DNA from: Bdellovibrionales bacterium
GTDB lineage: Bacteria; Bdellovibrionota; Bacteriovoracia; Bacteriovoracales; Bacteriovoracaceae
Assembly (NCBI GenBank): GCA_030633015.1
Contig: DAOVTR010000147.1
Location: 1-5,205 of the forward strand
Length of the DNA: 5,205 bases
Direction of reading: 5' to 3'
Made by a program: the position numbers and the translations under genes. The notes under the pieces were generated by a model. The model was not told the DNA's origin and searched no databases. It saw only the letters and a list, made by a program, of their open reading frames with translations. How positions within the stretch are numbered: position 1 is the first letter of the stretch; each line of letters opens with the position of its first letter. Positions 1-5,205 of the stretch are shown one piece after another.

Positions 1-79
1 AAATTATGTTTACTAATTATGCTATTTAAGATAACAAAATGGTACAAATAATTTCAAAAATCATCAATAGGAGAATTTA
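1..79 (+). other. AT-rich leader upstream of putA, no gene
   Basis: This 79-base stretch is very AT-rich and carries no open reading frame. Promoter-like hexamers exist: TTTACT at 9-14 resembles a -35 box, while GATAAC at 30-35 and TAAGAT at 27-32 each match four of six bases of a -10 box. Their spacing (12 to 15 bases) is too short for a good sigma-70 promoter, so I do not call one. The real promoter may lie left of the window. I see no hairpin, riboswitch or operator. Confidence 0.4.
69..73 (+). promoter_or_regulatory. Ribosome binding site of putA
   Basis: AGGAG sits six bases before the ATG at 80-82, a near-ideal Shine-Dalgarno sequence and spacing. It fixes the start of the long putA frame at position 80. 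The internal ATG at 1232 has nothing comparable upstream, which argues that the whole 80-4285 frame was designed to be translated from this one site. Confidence 0.75.
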
Positions 80-1180
80 ATGAACCTAACTCCTTCAAAC
101 GAGAGTCCAATTTTTTCAAAACCAGTAATTCCTAAAGTTGTTTTCCATGAGGTAACAATTAATGGAGAGAAGTGGAAGTTATATTTTTATGATATTTTCC
201 AGAGGCATTTGATTGAATCTGACGGAACTGTTCATCAAAAAATGCTAGATAATATTTCAGAGTATGTTAGCGAAAAATTTGTCGATTATCGAATACAGCT
301 TCATGTAAAGTCATTGGCATACTTAGTTGGTATTTTTGGTAAAAAAAGAGAAATTAAATTTTGCTCTCAGAGATTAAATTATGAACTGTTTGTAATGCAG
401 GAATATGAGATTTCTAAAGATGAATCTCCATTAAAAGGGTATGTCGATTTTAAATCACATGTTGAAAGTGTTGCATCATTAATGCCAGAAAAATTTCCGT
501 CGGTGATTGATATTACAACTCATAGGGGAAAGTTACCCGATCTTGTCTATGATGATAAATATGAAAACTTAGAAAAGGATTTAGGGGTAATAATTGGAAA
601 CTTAGTGGAAAAGGTTAACACTTACCATTCTACTTTATTTGAAAAGATTACTGATTGGGGACTTTCACTTACTGCGAATTTTGCGCTTATAAGAATTCAT
701 CTTTTGAAGTTTCTTGCTATTTTGCCATCATTGGATTTTGACAAAAGTGGAACTGAAATTAAGCGAATTTTGGTTGAGTCTTTAAGACGTCTATTTAGTG
801 ATTCGGCCCTATCAAAGTCACTGAATAAAACAGGTCAAGAAGCACCAATTCCTAGTTATATTAAAATTATGTGTCAGATTGTTTATTACTGGGCAATTGT
901 AATGCCAGCAAAACCTCTTGCAACTTTTGTTAGATTTTCAGTTCGGTTGATGGCAAAAAGGTTTATTGCAGGAGAAACAATTGAACTTGCCGACAAATCT
1001 CTTAATAAATTGTTTGAAACACAAAGAGACGTGACTTTAGATCAGTTGGGTGAACTGGTAGTATCTGAAATGGAAGCAGATAATTATTGCAATAAAGTTT
1101 TACAGCTGATCGATGGATTTTCCCTGCATGTTAAAAAAGGCGACAAAAATGCAGCAGGTATTAATCGGGCCCATGTTTAA
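80..1180 (+). CDS. putA: PutA N-terminal fragment: extension, helical arm and start of the PRODH barrel
   Basis: This is the 366-residue open part of putA before the first stop. Residues 1-145 match nothing I recognise; they look soluble, with alternating charged and aromatic stretches and no signal peptide. Residues about 187-240 (ITDWGLSLTANFALIR, then FLAILPSLDF) resemble the helical W-rich arm that precedes the barrel in many fused PutAs, where the consensus runs roughly W(A/S)M...F(R)FVDVLP. Residues about 275-366 open the proline dehydrogenase domain: MPAKPLATFVRFSVRLMAKRF, then IAGET at 296-300 and VTLDQLGELVVSEMEADNY, the first barrel strand, which matches the family pattern of DMLGEAA followed by acidic helix. 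The frame then ends at GINRAHV, just before the active-site strand. Alone it would have no complete FAD site and should be inactive. An automatic annotation may call it hypothetical because the fragment holds little of the barrel. Confidence 0.75.
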   Translation: MNLTPSNESPIFSKPVIPKVVFHEVTINGEKWKLYFYDIFQRHLIESDGTVHQKMLDNISEYVSEKFVDYRIQLHVKSLAYLVGIFGKKREIKFCSQRLNYELFVMQEYEISKDESPLKGYVDFKSHVESVASLMPEKFPSVIDITTHRGKLPDLVYDDKYENLEKDLGVIIGNLVEKVNTYHSTLFEKITDWGLSLTANFALIRIHLLKFLAILPSLDFDKSGTEIKRILVESLRRLFSDSALSKSLNKTGQEAPIPSYIKIMCQIVYYWAIVMPAKPLATFVRFSVRLMAKRFIAGETIELADKSLNKLFETQRDVTLDQLGELVVSEMEADNYCNKVLQLIDGFSLHVKKGDKNAAGINRAHV

Positions 1181-1201
1181 ATCAAAGTATACGATCTGTG
1201 A
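1178..1201 (+). other. Damaged active-site strand of PutA with two in-frame stops
   Basis: In the putA frame this stretch reads stop-IKVYDL-stop, followed by SNLDAHAP. The family motif here is SIKLSAL, whose Lys (codon 369 here, 1184-1186) lies in the proline/FAD active site; that Lys is kept. The stops are TAA (1178-1180) and TGA (1199-1201). Changing 1179, 1191 and 1194 from A to C, and 1201 from A to C or T, would give SIKVSALCSN, an ordinary family sequence. The restored sequence is inferred from family knowledge, not observed. Confidence 0.7.
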
Positions 1202-1231
1202 TCTAATCTTGATGCTCATGCTCCTGGGTTT

Positions 1232-4200
1232 ATGTATAATTTAGTTGCACCAAGGCTTAAAAAGATTTTAATCGAAGCTCAAAAAGAGGATATCTTTTTA
1301 AATATAGATTCTGAGCATTATCATAGTAGAGATTTAGTTTTTGATATTTATGCAAGAGTTTTGTTAGAGACCCCTGAGTTAAAAGATTATGCTCAAACAG
1401 GTATTGTGCTTCAAGCATACTTAAGAGATGCAAACGATCATCTTGATGACATTATAGAATTAGGAAAGAAACGAAATGTTTGCATGCCCATTAGAATTGT
1501 AAAAGGGGCATATTGGGACGCAGAAACAGTTGAGGCTGATGCTCATAGTTTCGATGCACCTGAATTTTTAAATAAAGAGGAGACGGATCTTCATTTTAGA
1601 CAATTAATTGTTAAAATTTTAGAAAATTATCCTACGTTGCAACTTGTAGTTGCTTCACATAATTTTGCAGATCACTCTTTTGCGGAAGTTTCGAGAGATA
1701 AATTATTTCCTAATCATCCAGTTATTGAGCATCAGTGCCTGGATATGACTTATGAGGCCCTCTCAACAGGTATGGCAAAAATGGGTTGGCCTGTTAGAAA
1801 TTATGTTCCAGTTGGAAGCCTCTTAGTTGGAATGGCATATCTTGTAAGAAGAATTATGGAAAACTCATCCCAAGTTGGTGTGTTAACAATAATGAGATCT
1901 CATAAAAATAAAAGCGCAATGATCTCTCCACAGAAAGTCCATCTTGAAAAAAAGGAAAAAGGAGAGTTAAGTAGAGACTTAACATCAAGCTCTTTAACTG
2001 GAAATTTTTTCAACTTAGCTCCAGTCAGGTCTTATATTGAAAATGAGAGATTTTGGATGTCAAAAGGGTTGAAAGAGTTTGGAGAAAGCGAACTTGGAAT
2101 AGATTATAATAATCCATTTGAACATTCTGGAGATTGGAAAGAGATGGTAAGCTCTTCTGACCCTTCAATTGTAATTGGAAAAATAAAAAATGGAACAGTT
2201 GAAGATGCTAACCGGGCAGTAGATGTAGCATATAAAGCTTATAATAAAGGTGAGTGGGCAAAAGCAACTCCTTTATATAGATCTTCAATACTTTTGAGGG
2301 CCGCCATGATTATGGCAGCTCAAAGAGTGGAGCTTTCATGTTTAATTTCATATGAAGCAGGAAAAACAATTCCTGAAGCTTTGGCAGATGTTGATGAAGC
2401 TGCTGACTTTCTAAATTTTTATGCAAGACAGGAAGTAAAAGTTAATAAGGAAAATCCAAATATTATCTCAAGGGGAGTTATTGCAGTTGTTTCTCCTTGG
2501 AATTTTCCAATCGCAATACCTTGTGGAATGACTGTAAGTTCGTTAGTTGCAGGAAATGCTGTAATATTGAAATCAGCCTCACAAACACCTTTAATTGCTA
2601 ATAAGATGGTTGAAATTTTACATGAGGCAGGAGTACCAACTGATATTTTAATCCATATGATTGGATCAGGTGCAACAGTTGGGGATGCATTAGTACAAAA
2701 CAAACTTGTTGCAGGAACAATTTATACTGGATCCAAAGAAGTTGGAATGAGTATAGCCCATAAAATAGGTAAAAGAATTGTTGAGAATAAACTTTATGGA
2801 GTGAAGTATCCAACTAAAGTAATTACTGAGATGGGTGGAAAAAATGCAATTATTGTTGCTGCTAATGCAGAATTAGATGAAACGGTTGCAGGAATTTTAT
2901 ACTCATCATTTGGCCACTCTGGTCAAAAATGTTCAGCGGCATCAAGAGTGCTAGTTGATAATAGAGTAAAAGATAGACTTATTGAAAGGCTTAAAGAGGC
3001 CTGTTTAGATCTAAAGGTTGGCAAGGCCTATGATCTTTCAACAACAGTTAATCCAGTTATTACTATGAGAGAAAAAACAAGACTTCAAAGTGAAGTTAAA
3101 GAGGCAGTAGTAGAAGCAGAAAAATTTGGCGGCAAAGTTATTACAGATAGGACTCAGGAAGATTGTCCAGGATACTGTGTAGGGCCTGCAATAATTGAGC
3201 TCCCTTCACATCGCGCTCTTAAATCAGACAGTTTTTCTACTAGGGAACTTTTTGGTCCAGTGGTACATATTGTTGGTTTTGATGGTTTAGATCAGGCCAT
3301 AGAGATATTTAATGGAACTGAGTACGGCCTTACTGGAGGAATTTTTAGTCAATCACAAGATGATATTGATTACGTGGTTTCAAAATTAGAGTCAGGAAAT
3401 GTTTATGTTAATAGATCTACAACTGGTGCAAGGGTAGGCATCGAACCTTTTGGAGGATTTAAACTTTCTGGAACTGGCCCGAAGGCCGGAGGGACATCCT
3501 ATCTTCCAGTTTTTCATGTTAATCCTGAAAAAACTACAGTTATTGCTAAAGATCAAAAGGATGAAAGAGGATCTGATTATCAATTTTATCTCTGTCGGCC
3601 ATCGGATTTAGATGTGCAAAAAAGAGGGGAGATGATGGTTGTCGCTCTTGATTCCATAATTAATAATTTTGAGGCACTATTTGTTGGAACTTTTGATGAT
3701 AGCAAAGAAATTTTAATAGAATTTAGAAGTTGGATAAAACATAATTTTAATGGGTTTCAAACAGGTGAGCATCTTAACCGAGAGATACCAGGTCAGTTGA
3801 GCTATAATGTTTTTAACTTAGTTCAAGAGTATGTGGTGCTTACTGCATTTAATGACTTACCAAAATTTGTAACTTTGATGCAGTTTTTAGCTGCTGTAAC
3901 CATGGGGCCGGGGGCCACTGTTATTGCAAGAAATCAAGTTTCGTTTGAGTGGTGGAATAAAATTAAAAATTATCTTTTTATTGCAGGCTTTGATAAGAAA
4001 AATGTAGACGTCTTTTTTCCAACAGAAGAACTCTTATTTAAGAAATTAAAAGAACCGTTTTTAAGTTCTATTATTGTTGATGGAGATATGAATAGAGTTC
4101 AGTCCATTTTAAATCTAGTTTATGATGGAAGTTGCGCAGAAAAGAGAACGAAGAGTATTTTGACTCCGTATGACTGTCCTGAATCTAAAGATTTTAAAAA

Positions 4201-4285
4201 GTATCTTGAAGCATATTCTTGGGTAAGATCATTTGCAGTAAATACTATGAGACATGGCGCTCCTCTTAATTTAGATTTGCATTAG
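1232..4285 (+). CDS. putA: PutA C-terminal fragment: rest of PRODH, complete P5C dehydrogenase, ALDH-like tail
   Basis: This 1017-residue open part starts at the first ATG after the stops (fragment numbering). PRODH signatures are LNID at 23-26, VKGAYWD at 90-96, ASHNFAD at 141-147, and YVPVG (191-195) leading to YLVRR (203-207), whose Arg pair binds the proline carboxylate in the family. The ALDH part is complete: SPWNFP at 421-426, TGSKEVG at 499-505, catalytic-base Glu in EMGGKN (E533), nucleophile Cys in GQKCSAA (C567, codon 2930-2932), ELFGP at 672-676, PFGG at 739-742 and the PutA/RocA-type LSGTGPKAGG at 745-754. Residues about 775-1017 form the C-terminal region. Without the first barrel strands the PRODH half should be dead, but the P5C dehydrogenase half could still fold and work if translated. 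There is no convincing Shine-Dalgarno before 1232, so independent translation is doubtful. It ends in TAG. Confidence 0.85.
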   Translation: MYNLVAPRLKKILIEAQKEDIFLNIDSEHYHSRDLVFDIYARVLLETPELKDYAQTGIVLQAYLRDANDHLDDIIELGKKRNVCMPIRIVKGAYWDAETVEADAHSFDAPEFLNKEETDLHFRQLIVKILENYPTLQLVVASHNFADHSFAEVSRDKLFPNHPVIEHQCLDMTYEALSTGMAKMGWPVRNYVPVGSLLVGMAYLVRRIMENSSQVGVLTIMRSHKNKSAMISPQKVHLEKKEKGELSRDLTSSSLTGNFFNLAPVRSYIENERFWMSKGLKEFGESELGIDYNNPFEHSGDWKEMVSSSDPSIVIGKIKNGTVEDANRAVDVAYKAYNKGEWAKATPLYRSSILLRAAMIMAAQRVELSCLISYEAGKTIPEALADVDEAADFLNFYARQEVKVNKENPNIISRGVIAVVSPWNFPIAIPCGMTVSSLVAGNAVILKSASQTPLIANKMVEILHEAGVPTDILIHMIGSGATVGDALVQNKLVAGTIYTGSKEVGMSIAHKIGKRIVENKLYGVKYPTKVITEMGGKNAIIVAANAELDETVAGILYSSFGHSGQKCSAASRVLVDNRVKDRLIERLKEACLDLKVGKAYDLSTTVNPVITMREKTRLQSEVKEAVVEAEKFGGKVITDRTQEDCPGYCVGPAIIELPSHRALKSDSFSTRELFGPVVHIVGFDGLDQAIEIFNGTEYGLTGGIFSQSQDDIDYVVSKLESGNVYVNRSTTGARVGIEPFGGFKLSGTGPKAGGTSYLPVFHVNPEKTTVIAKDQKDERGSDYQFYLCRPSDLDVQKRGEMMVVALDSIINNFEALFVGTFDDSKEILIEFRSWIKHNFNGFQTGEHLNREIPGQLSYNVFNLVQEYVVLTAFNDLPKFVTLMQFLAAVTMGPGATVIARNQVSFEWWNKIKNYLFIAGFDKKNVDVFFPTEELLFKKLKEPFLSSIIVDGDMNRVQSILNLVYDGSCAEKRTKSILTPYDCPESKDFKKYLEAYSWVRSFAVNTMRHGAPLNLDLH
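3884..4084 (+). other. Degenerate ALDH-like nucleotide-binding segment in the PutA C-terminal region
   Basis: The protein text around MGPGATVIARNQVSFEWWNK and the following FIAGF resembles, in order and spacing, the real ALDH segment of the same protein encoded near 2540-2680 (VAGNAVILKSASQTP and then LHEAGVP). The catalytic Glu and Cys motifs are not repeated. Long PutAs are known to carry such a non-catalytic C-terminal ALDH-superfamily domain that helps oligomerisation and closes the substrate tunnel. The similarity was judged by eye. The DNA for MGPG is locally GC-rich (GGGGCCGGGGGCC at 3904-3916). Confidence 0.5.
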
Positions 4286-4287
4286 GA
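4284..4287 (+). promoter_or_regulatory. Ribosome binding site of proC overlapping the putA stop
   Basis: AGGA begins inside the putA TAG stop codon and lies eight bases before the GTG at 4296-4298. This placement supports GTG as the proC start, since the Rossmann glycine motif follows at residue 7 as usual for the family, and it suggests translational coupling to putA. Confidence 0.55.
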
Positions 4288-4295
4288 AATATTGG

Positions 4296-4550
4296 GTGAA
4301 TTTAGCAATTTTGGGTTGTGGTAATATGGGACAAGCTTTGGCCTGTAAAATGGGTCAGAGCAAGCAAAATGTTAACTTTTTTACCTTTGATGTTAATCAT
4401 GAAAAATCGAGTAAACTATCCCAGCTCATAGCCGGAGAGATTATTTTAGATCTCTCCATGTTAAGTCAAATGGATCTAATTTTAATTGCCTGTAAGCCTC
4501 AACAGTTTAAAGAGTTGGCAGATTCTATTGTAAGTTTTTTAAATTATTAA
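4296..4550 (+). CDS. proC: ProC N-terminal fragment (NADPH-binding fold)
   Basis: This 84-residue open part starts at GTG and covers the first strands and helices of the Rossmann fold: LAILGCGNMGQA at 3-14 binds the dinucleotide phosphates, and LILIACKPQQF at 61-71 is the strand and loop conserved in P5C reductases. It stops at FLNY, before the SVLAGTS strand. It lacks the rest of the nucleotide fold, the P5C-binding loop and the dimerisation domain, so alone it should be inactive. Confidence 0.75.
   Translation: MNLAILGCGNMGQALACKMGQSKQNVNFFTFDVNHEKSSKLSQLIAGEIILDLSMLSQMDLILIACKPQQFKELADSIVSFLNY
4548..4550 (+). other. In-frame TAA that splits proC
   Basis: The stop falls between FLNY and VIIVSVLAGTS, in a variable loop before a conserved strand. 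One base change would restore a sense codon (for example TCA, AAA, CAA or GAA). No conserved residue is expected here, so the original amino acid cannot be read from the family. Confidence 0.7.
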
Positions 4551-4631
4551 GTTATTATAGTTTCAGTTCTGGCTGGAACATCCGTTAAAACAATCCAAAA
4601 TACTCTTAAAGTTAATCGTATTGTTCGGGCC

Positions 4632-5087
4632 ATGCCTAATACTCCTGCATTAATTGGTGAAGGAGTTATGGCCTTGTATTTTTCTAGTGGAATTCAAATT
4701 AGTGATAAGGAAGATATTTTAACTTTGCTTAAAGGTAGTTCCAAACTTTTTGTTTTTGATCAAGAGGAAAAAATAGATATTATAACAGGGTTTTCAGGAT
4801 CGGGTCCTGCCTATGTTTTTGAGTTTGCGAACTTGATGATTAAAGAAATGGAGAGTATGGGTATTGATAGTAAAACTTCTAATGAGATGATTAAACAAAC
4901 CTTTAAAGGAGCAAGTCTTTTAATGTCTGACTCAGATAAAACACCAAAAGAGTTGCGAGAGGCCGTTACTTCAAAAGGAGGAGTAACGAAAGAGGCCCTT
5001 GATGTTTTTGATGAATTTAAGATGGGCGAAATTTTTAAAAAGGCCATACAATCAGCTTATAATAAAGCAAAAGAGTTATCACAGTGA
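4632..5087 (+). CDS. proC: ProC C-terminal fragment (substrate loop and dimerisation domain)
   Basis: This 151-residue open part begins at the Met of MPNTPA, which is an internal residue in every ProC and not a natural start. There is no Shine-Dalgarno before it. It carries the P5C-binding MPNTPA loop, the GFSGSGPAY motif (53-61 of the fragment) and the all-helical C-terminal domain with TSKGGVTKEAL, which builds the active site across the dimer interface. It lacks most of the NAD(P)H fold, so on its own it should not be an enzyme. The body is in the same frame as the N-terminal fragment. Confidence 0.8.
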   Translation: MPNTPALIGEGVMALYFSSGIQISDKEDILTLLKGSSKLFVFDQEEKIDIITGFSGSGPAYVFEFANLMIKEMESMGIDSKTSNEMIKQTFKGASLLMSDSDKTPKELREAVTSKGGVTKEALDVFDEFKMGEIFKKAIQSAYNKAKELSQ

Positions 5088-5205
5088 AATATTTAATTGA
5101 ATTTTTTTTAAAAAGAAAAGTACTCGTAAACGTTATTATAATTGGTGTTGTACTAGGTGGAATAAGAGCAGTTATTAATTTGCCTAAAGATGGTTTTCCA
5201 GCAGT
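5084..5205 (+). CDS. RND-family efflux permease, N-terminal start only (partial)
   Basis: The frame from GTG at 5084 runs open to the window edge (40 full codons). The protein begins with KYLIEFFLKRKVLVN, then a hydrophobic helix (about residues 13-30), then INLPKDGFPAV. This is the typical opening of RND inner-membrane pumps: a short amphipathic start, a basic FLKR-type stretch, TM1, and the periplasmic (L)P..(L/G)FP motif. Such proton-driven pumps work with a periplasmic adaptor and an outer-membrane channel to export drugs, metals or lipids; the substrate cannot be read from 40 residues. GTG overlaps the proC TGA as GTGA, with a weak AAGAG ribosome binding site at 5071-5075, which implies coupling. 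It has no evident link to proline metabolism. Confidence 0.75.
   Translation, partial: MKYLIEFFLKRKVLVNVIIIGVVLGGIRAVINLPKDGFPA

Larger units (their letters stand above)
80..4285 (+). pseudogene. putA: Bifunctional proline dehydrogenase / P5C dehydrogenase (PutA), interrupted by two in-frame stops
   Basis: Read as one frame, this is a protein of about 1401 residues: an unrecognised N-terminal extension (1-145), a helical arm (about 150-260), a proline dehydrogenase barrel (about 275-600), a P5C/glutamate-semialdehyde dehydrogenase (about 690-1160) and an ALDH-like C-terminal region (about 1160-1401). Members of the family oxidise proline to P5C with FAD and channel it to an NAD-dependent ALDH that yields glutamate. 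The two halves (80-1180 and 1232-4285) are in the same frame, and the codons between them continue the family alignment, so the break comes only from TAA at codon 367 and TGA at codon 374. The stops fall inside the SIKLSAL-type active-site strand. No base is inserted or lost. Either the gene is freshly inactivated or the sequence contains errors. It is longer than E. coli PutA (1320) and lacks an obvious ribbon-helix-helix DNA-binding domain, so a repressor role is not expected. Confidence 0.85.
4296..5087 (+). pseudogene. proC: Pyrroline-5-carboxylate reductase, interrupted by one in-frame stop
   Basis: Read as one frame, this is 263 residues, the normal length for ProC, which reduces P5C to proline with NAD(P)H in the cytoplasm as the last step of proline synthesis. 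It starts at GTG. In order it shows the Rossmann motif GCGNMG (7-12), ACKPQQF (65-71), SVLAGTS (90-96), MPNTPA (113-118), SGSGPAY (167-173) and the C-terminal signature VTSKGGVTKEAL (224-235). A single TAA at codon 85 (4548-4550) splits it. The 27 codons after the stop, up to the next ATG, continue the family alignment without a frameshift, so this is one gene and not two. It lies 10 bases after putA and overlaps the RND gene by four bases, so all three were probably co-transcribed. The stop is either a true nonsense mutation or a sequence error. It ends in TGA. Confidence 0.87.

Noticed and set aside
1199..1201. TGA as a selenocysteine codon, since a Cys would fit this position
   Set aside because: A TAA stop lies seven codons upstream in the same frame, neighbouring codons are also damaged, and no clear SECIS-type hairpin follows.
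1178..1240. Programmed frameshift or true two-gene split of PutA
   Set aside because: The two halves are in the same frame, so no frameshift is needed, and the split cuts through a barrel active-site strand rather than between domains. The ATG at 1232 has no proper ribosome site.
2419..2703. Antisense open frame of 94 codons
   Set aside because: It lies opposite the conserved ALDH coding region of putA, has no family resemblance and no ribosome site; the same holds for the other - strand frames at 2598-2813, 3392-3583 and 4811-5047.
3904..3916. GC-rich run within an AT-rich gene, considered as a regulatory or recombination site
   Set aside because: It simply encodes the Gly-Pro-Gly-Ala turn of the PutA tail and has no repeat partner in the window.
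4548..4632. Alternative genetic code with TAA read as an amino acid
   Set aside because: It would leave the in-frame TGA at 1199 unexplained, and TGA is used as the normal terminator of proC; two codes changes at once with three examples is not credible.

Overview
The window is an AT-rich bacterial segment with every gene on the + strand. It holds a proline-metabolism block followed by the start of a transporter gene. In order: a short AT-rich leader with a good ribosome binding site; a very long putA-type gene (proline dehydrogenase fused to L-glutamate gamma-semialdehyde/P5C dehydrogenase, about 1401 codons, 80-4285); proC (pyrroline-5-carboxylate reductase, about 263 codons, 4296-5087); and the first 40 codons of an RND-family efflux permease that runs off the right edge. 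Gaps are 10 bases (putA to proC) and a 4-base GTGA overlap (proC to RND), so this looks like one transcription unit. No stretch over 300 bases lacks a gene.

Both metabolic genes are broken, and only by in-frame stop codons. The putA reading frame never shifts, but it meets TAA at 1178-1180 and TGA at 1199-1201, exactly inside the conserved active-site strand that reads SIKLSAL in the PutA family. The proC frame meets one TAA at 4548-4550 between its NADPH-binding fold and its MPNTPA motif. Everything around these stops reads as well-conserved protein. In putA, four single-base changes to A (three of them C-to-A by the one-step path) turn the damaged stretch back into a normal motif. That pattern suggests recent point damage or sequence/consensus error rather than old decay. 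The window alone cannot tell which.

Together the intact genes would oxidise proline to glutamate (PutA) and reduce P5C back to proline (ProC), two opposite directions of one pathway side by side. PutA has a long N-terminal extension of about 145 residues that I do not recognise, and a C-terminal region of about 240 residues that looks like a degenerate copy of an aldehyde dehydrogenase nucleotide-binding fold.

The organism is probably Gram-negative (inferred from the RND permease) with a low-GC genome. The PutA architecture and low GC would fit a Bdellovibrionota/Bacteriovorax-like bacterium, but this is a weak guess. I see no RNA genes, mobile elements, CRISPR arrays, clear terminators or novel defence-type systems.
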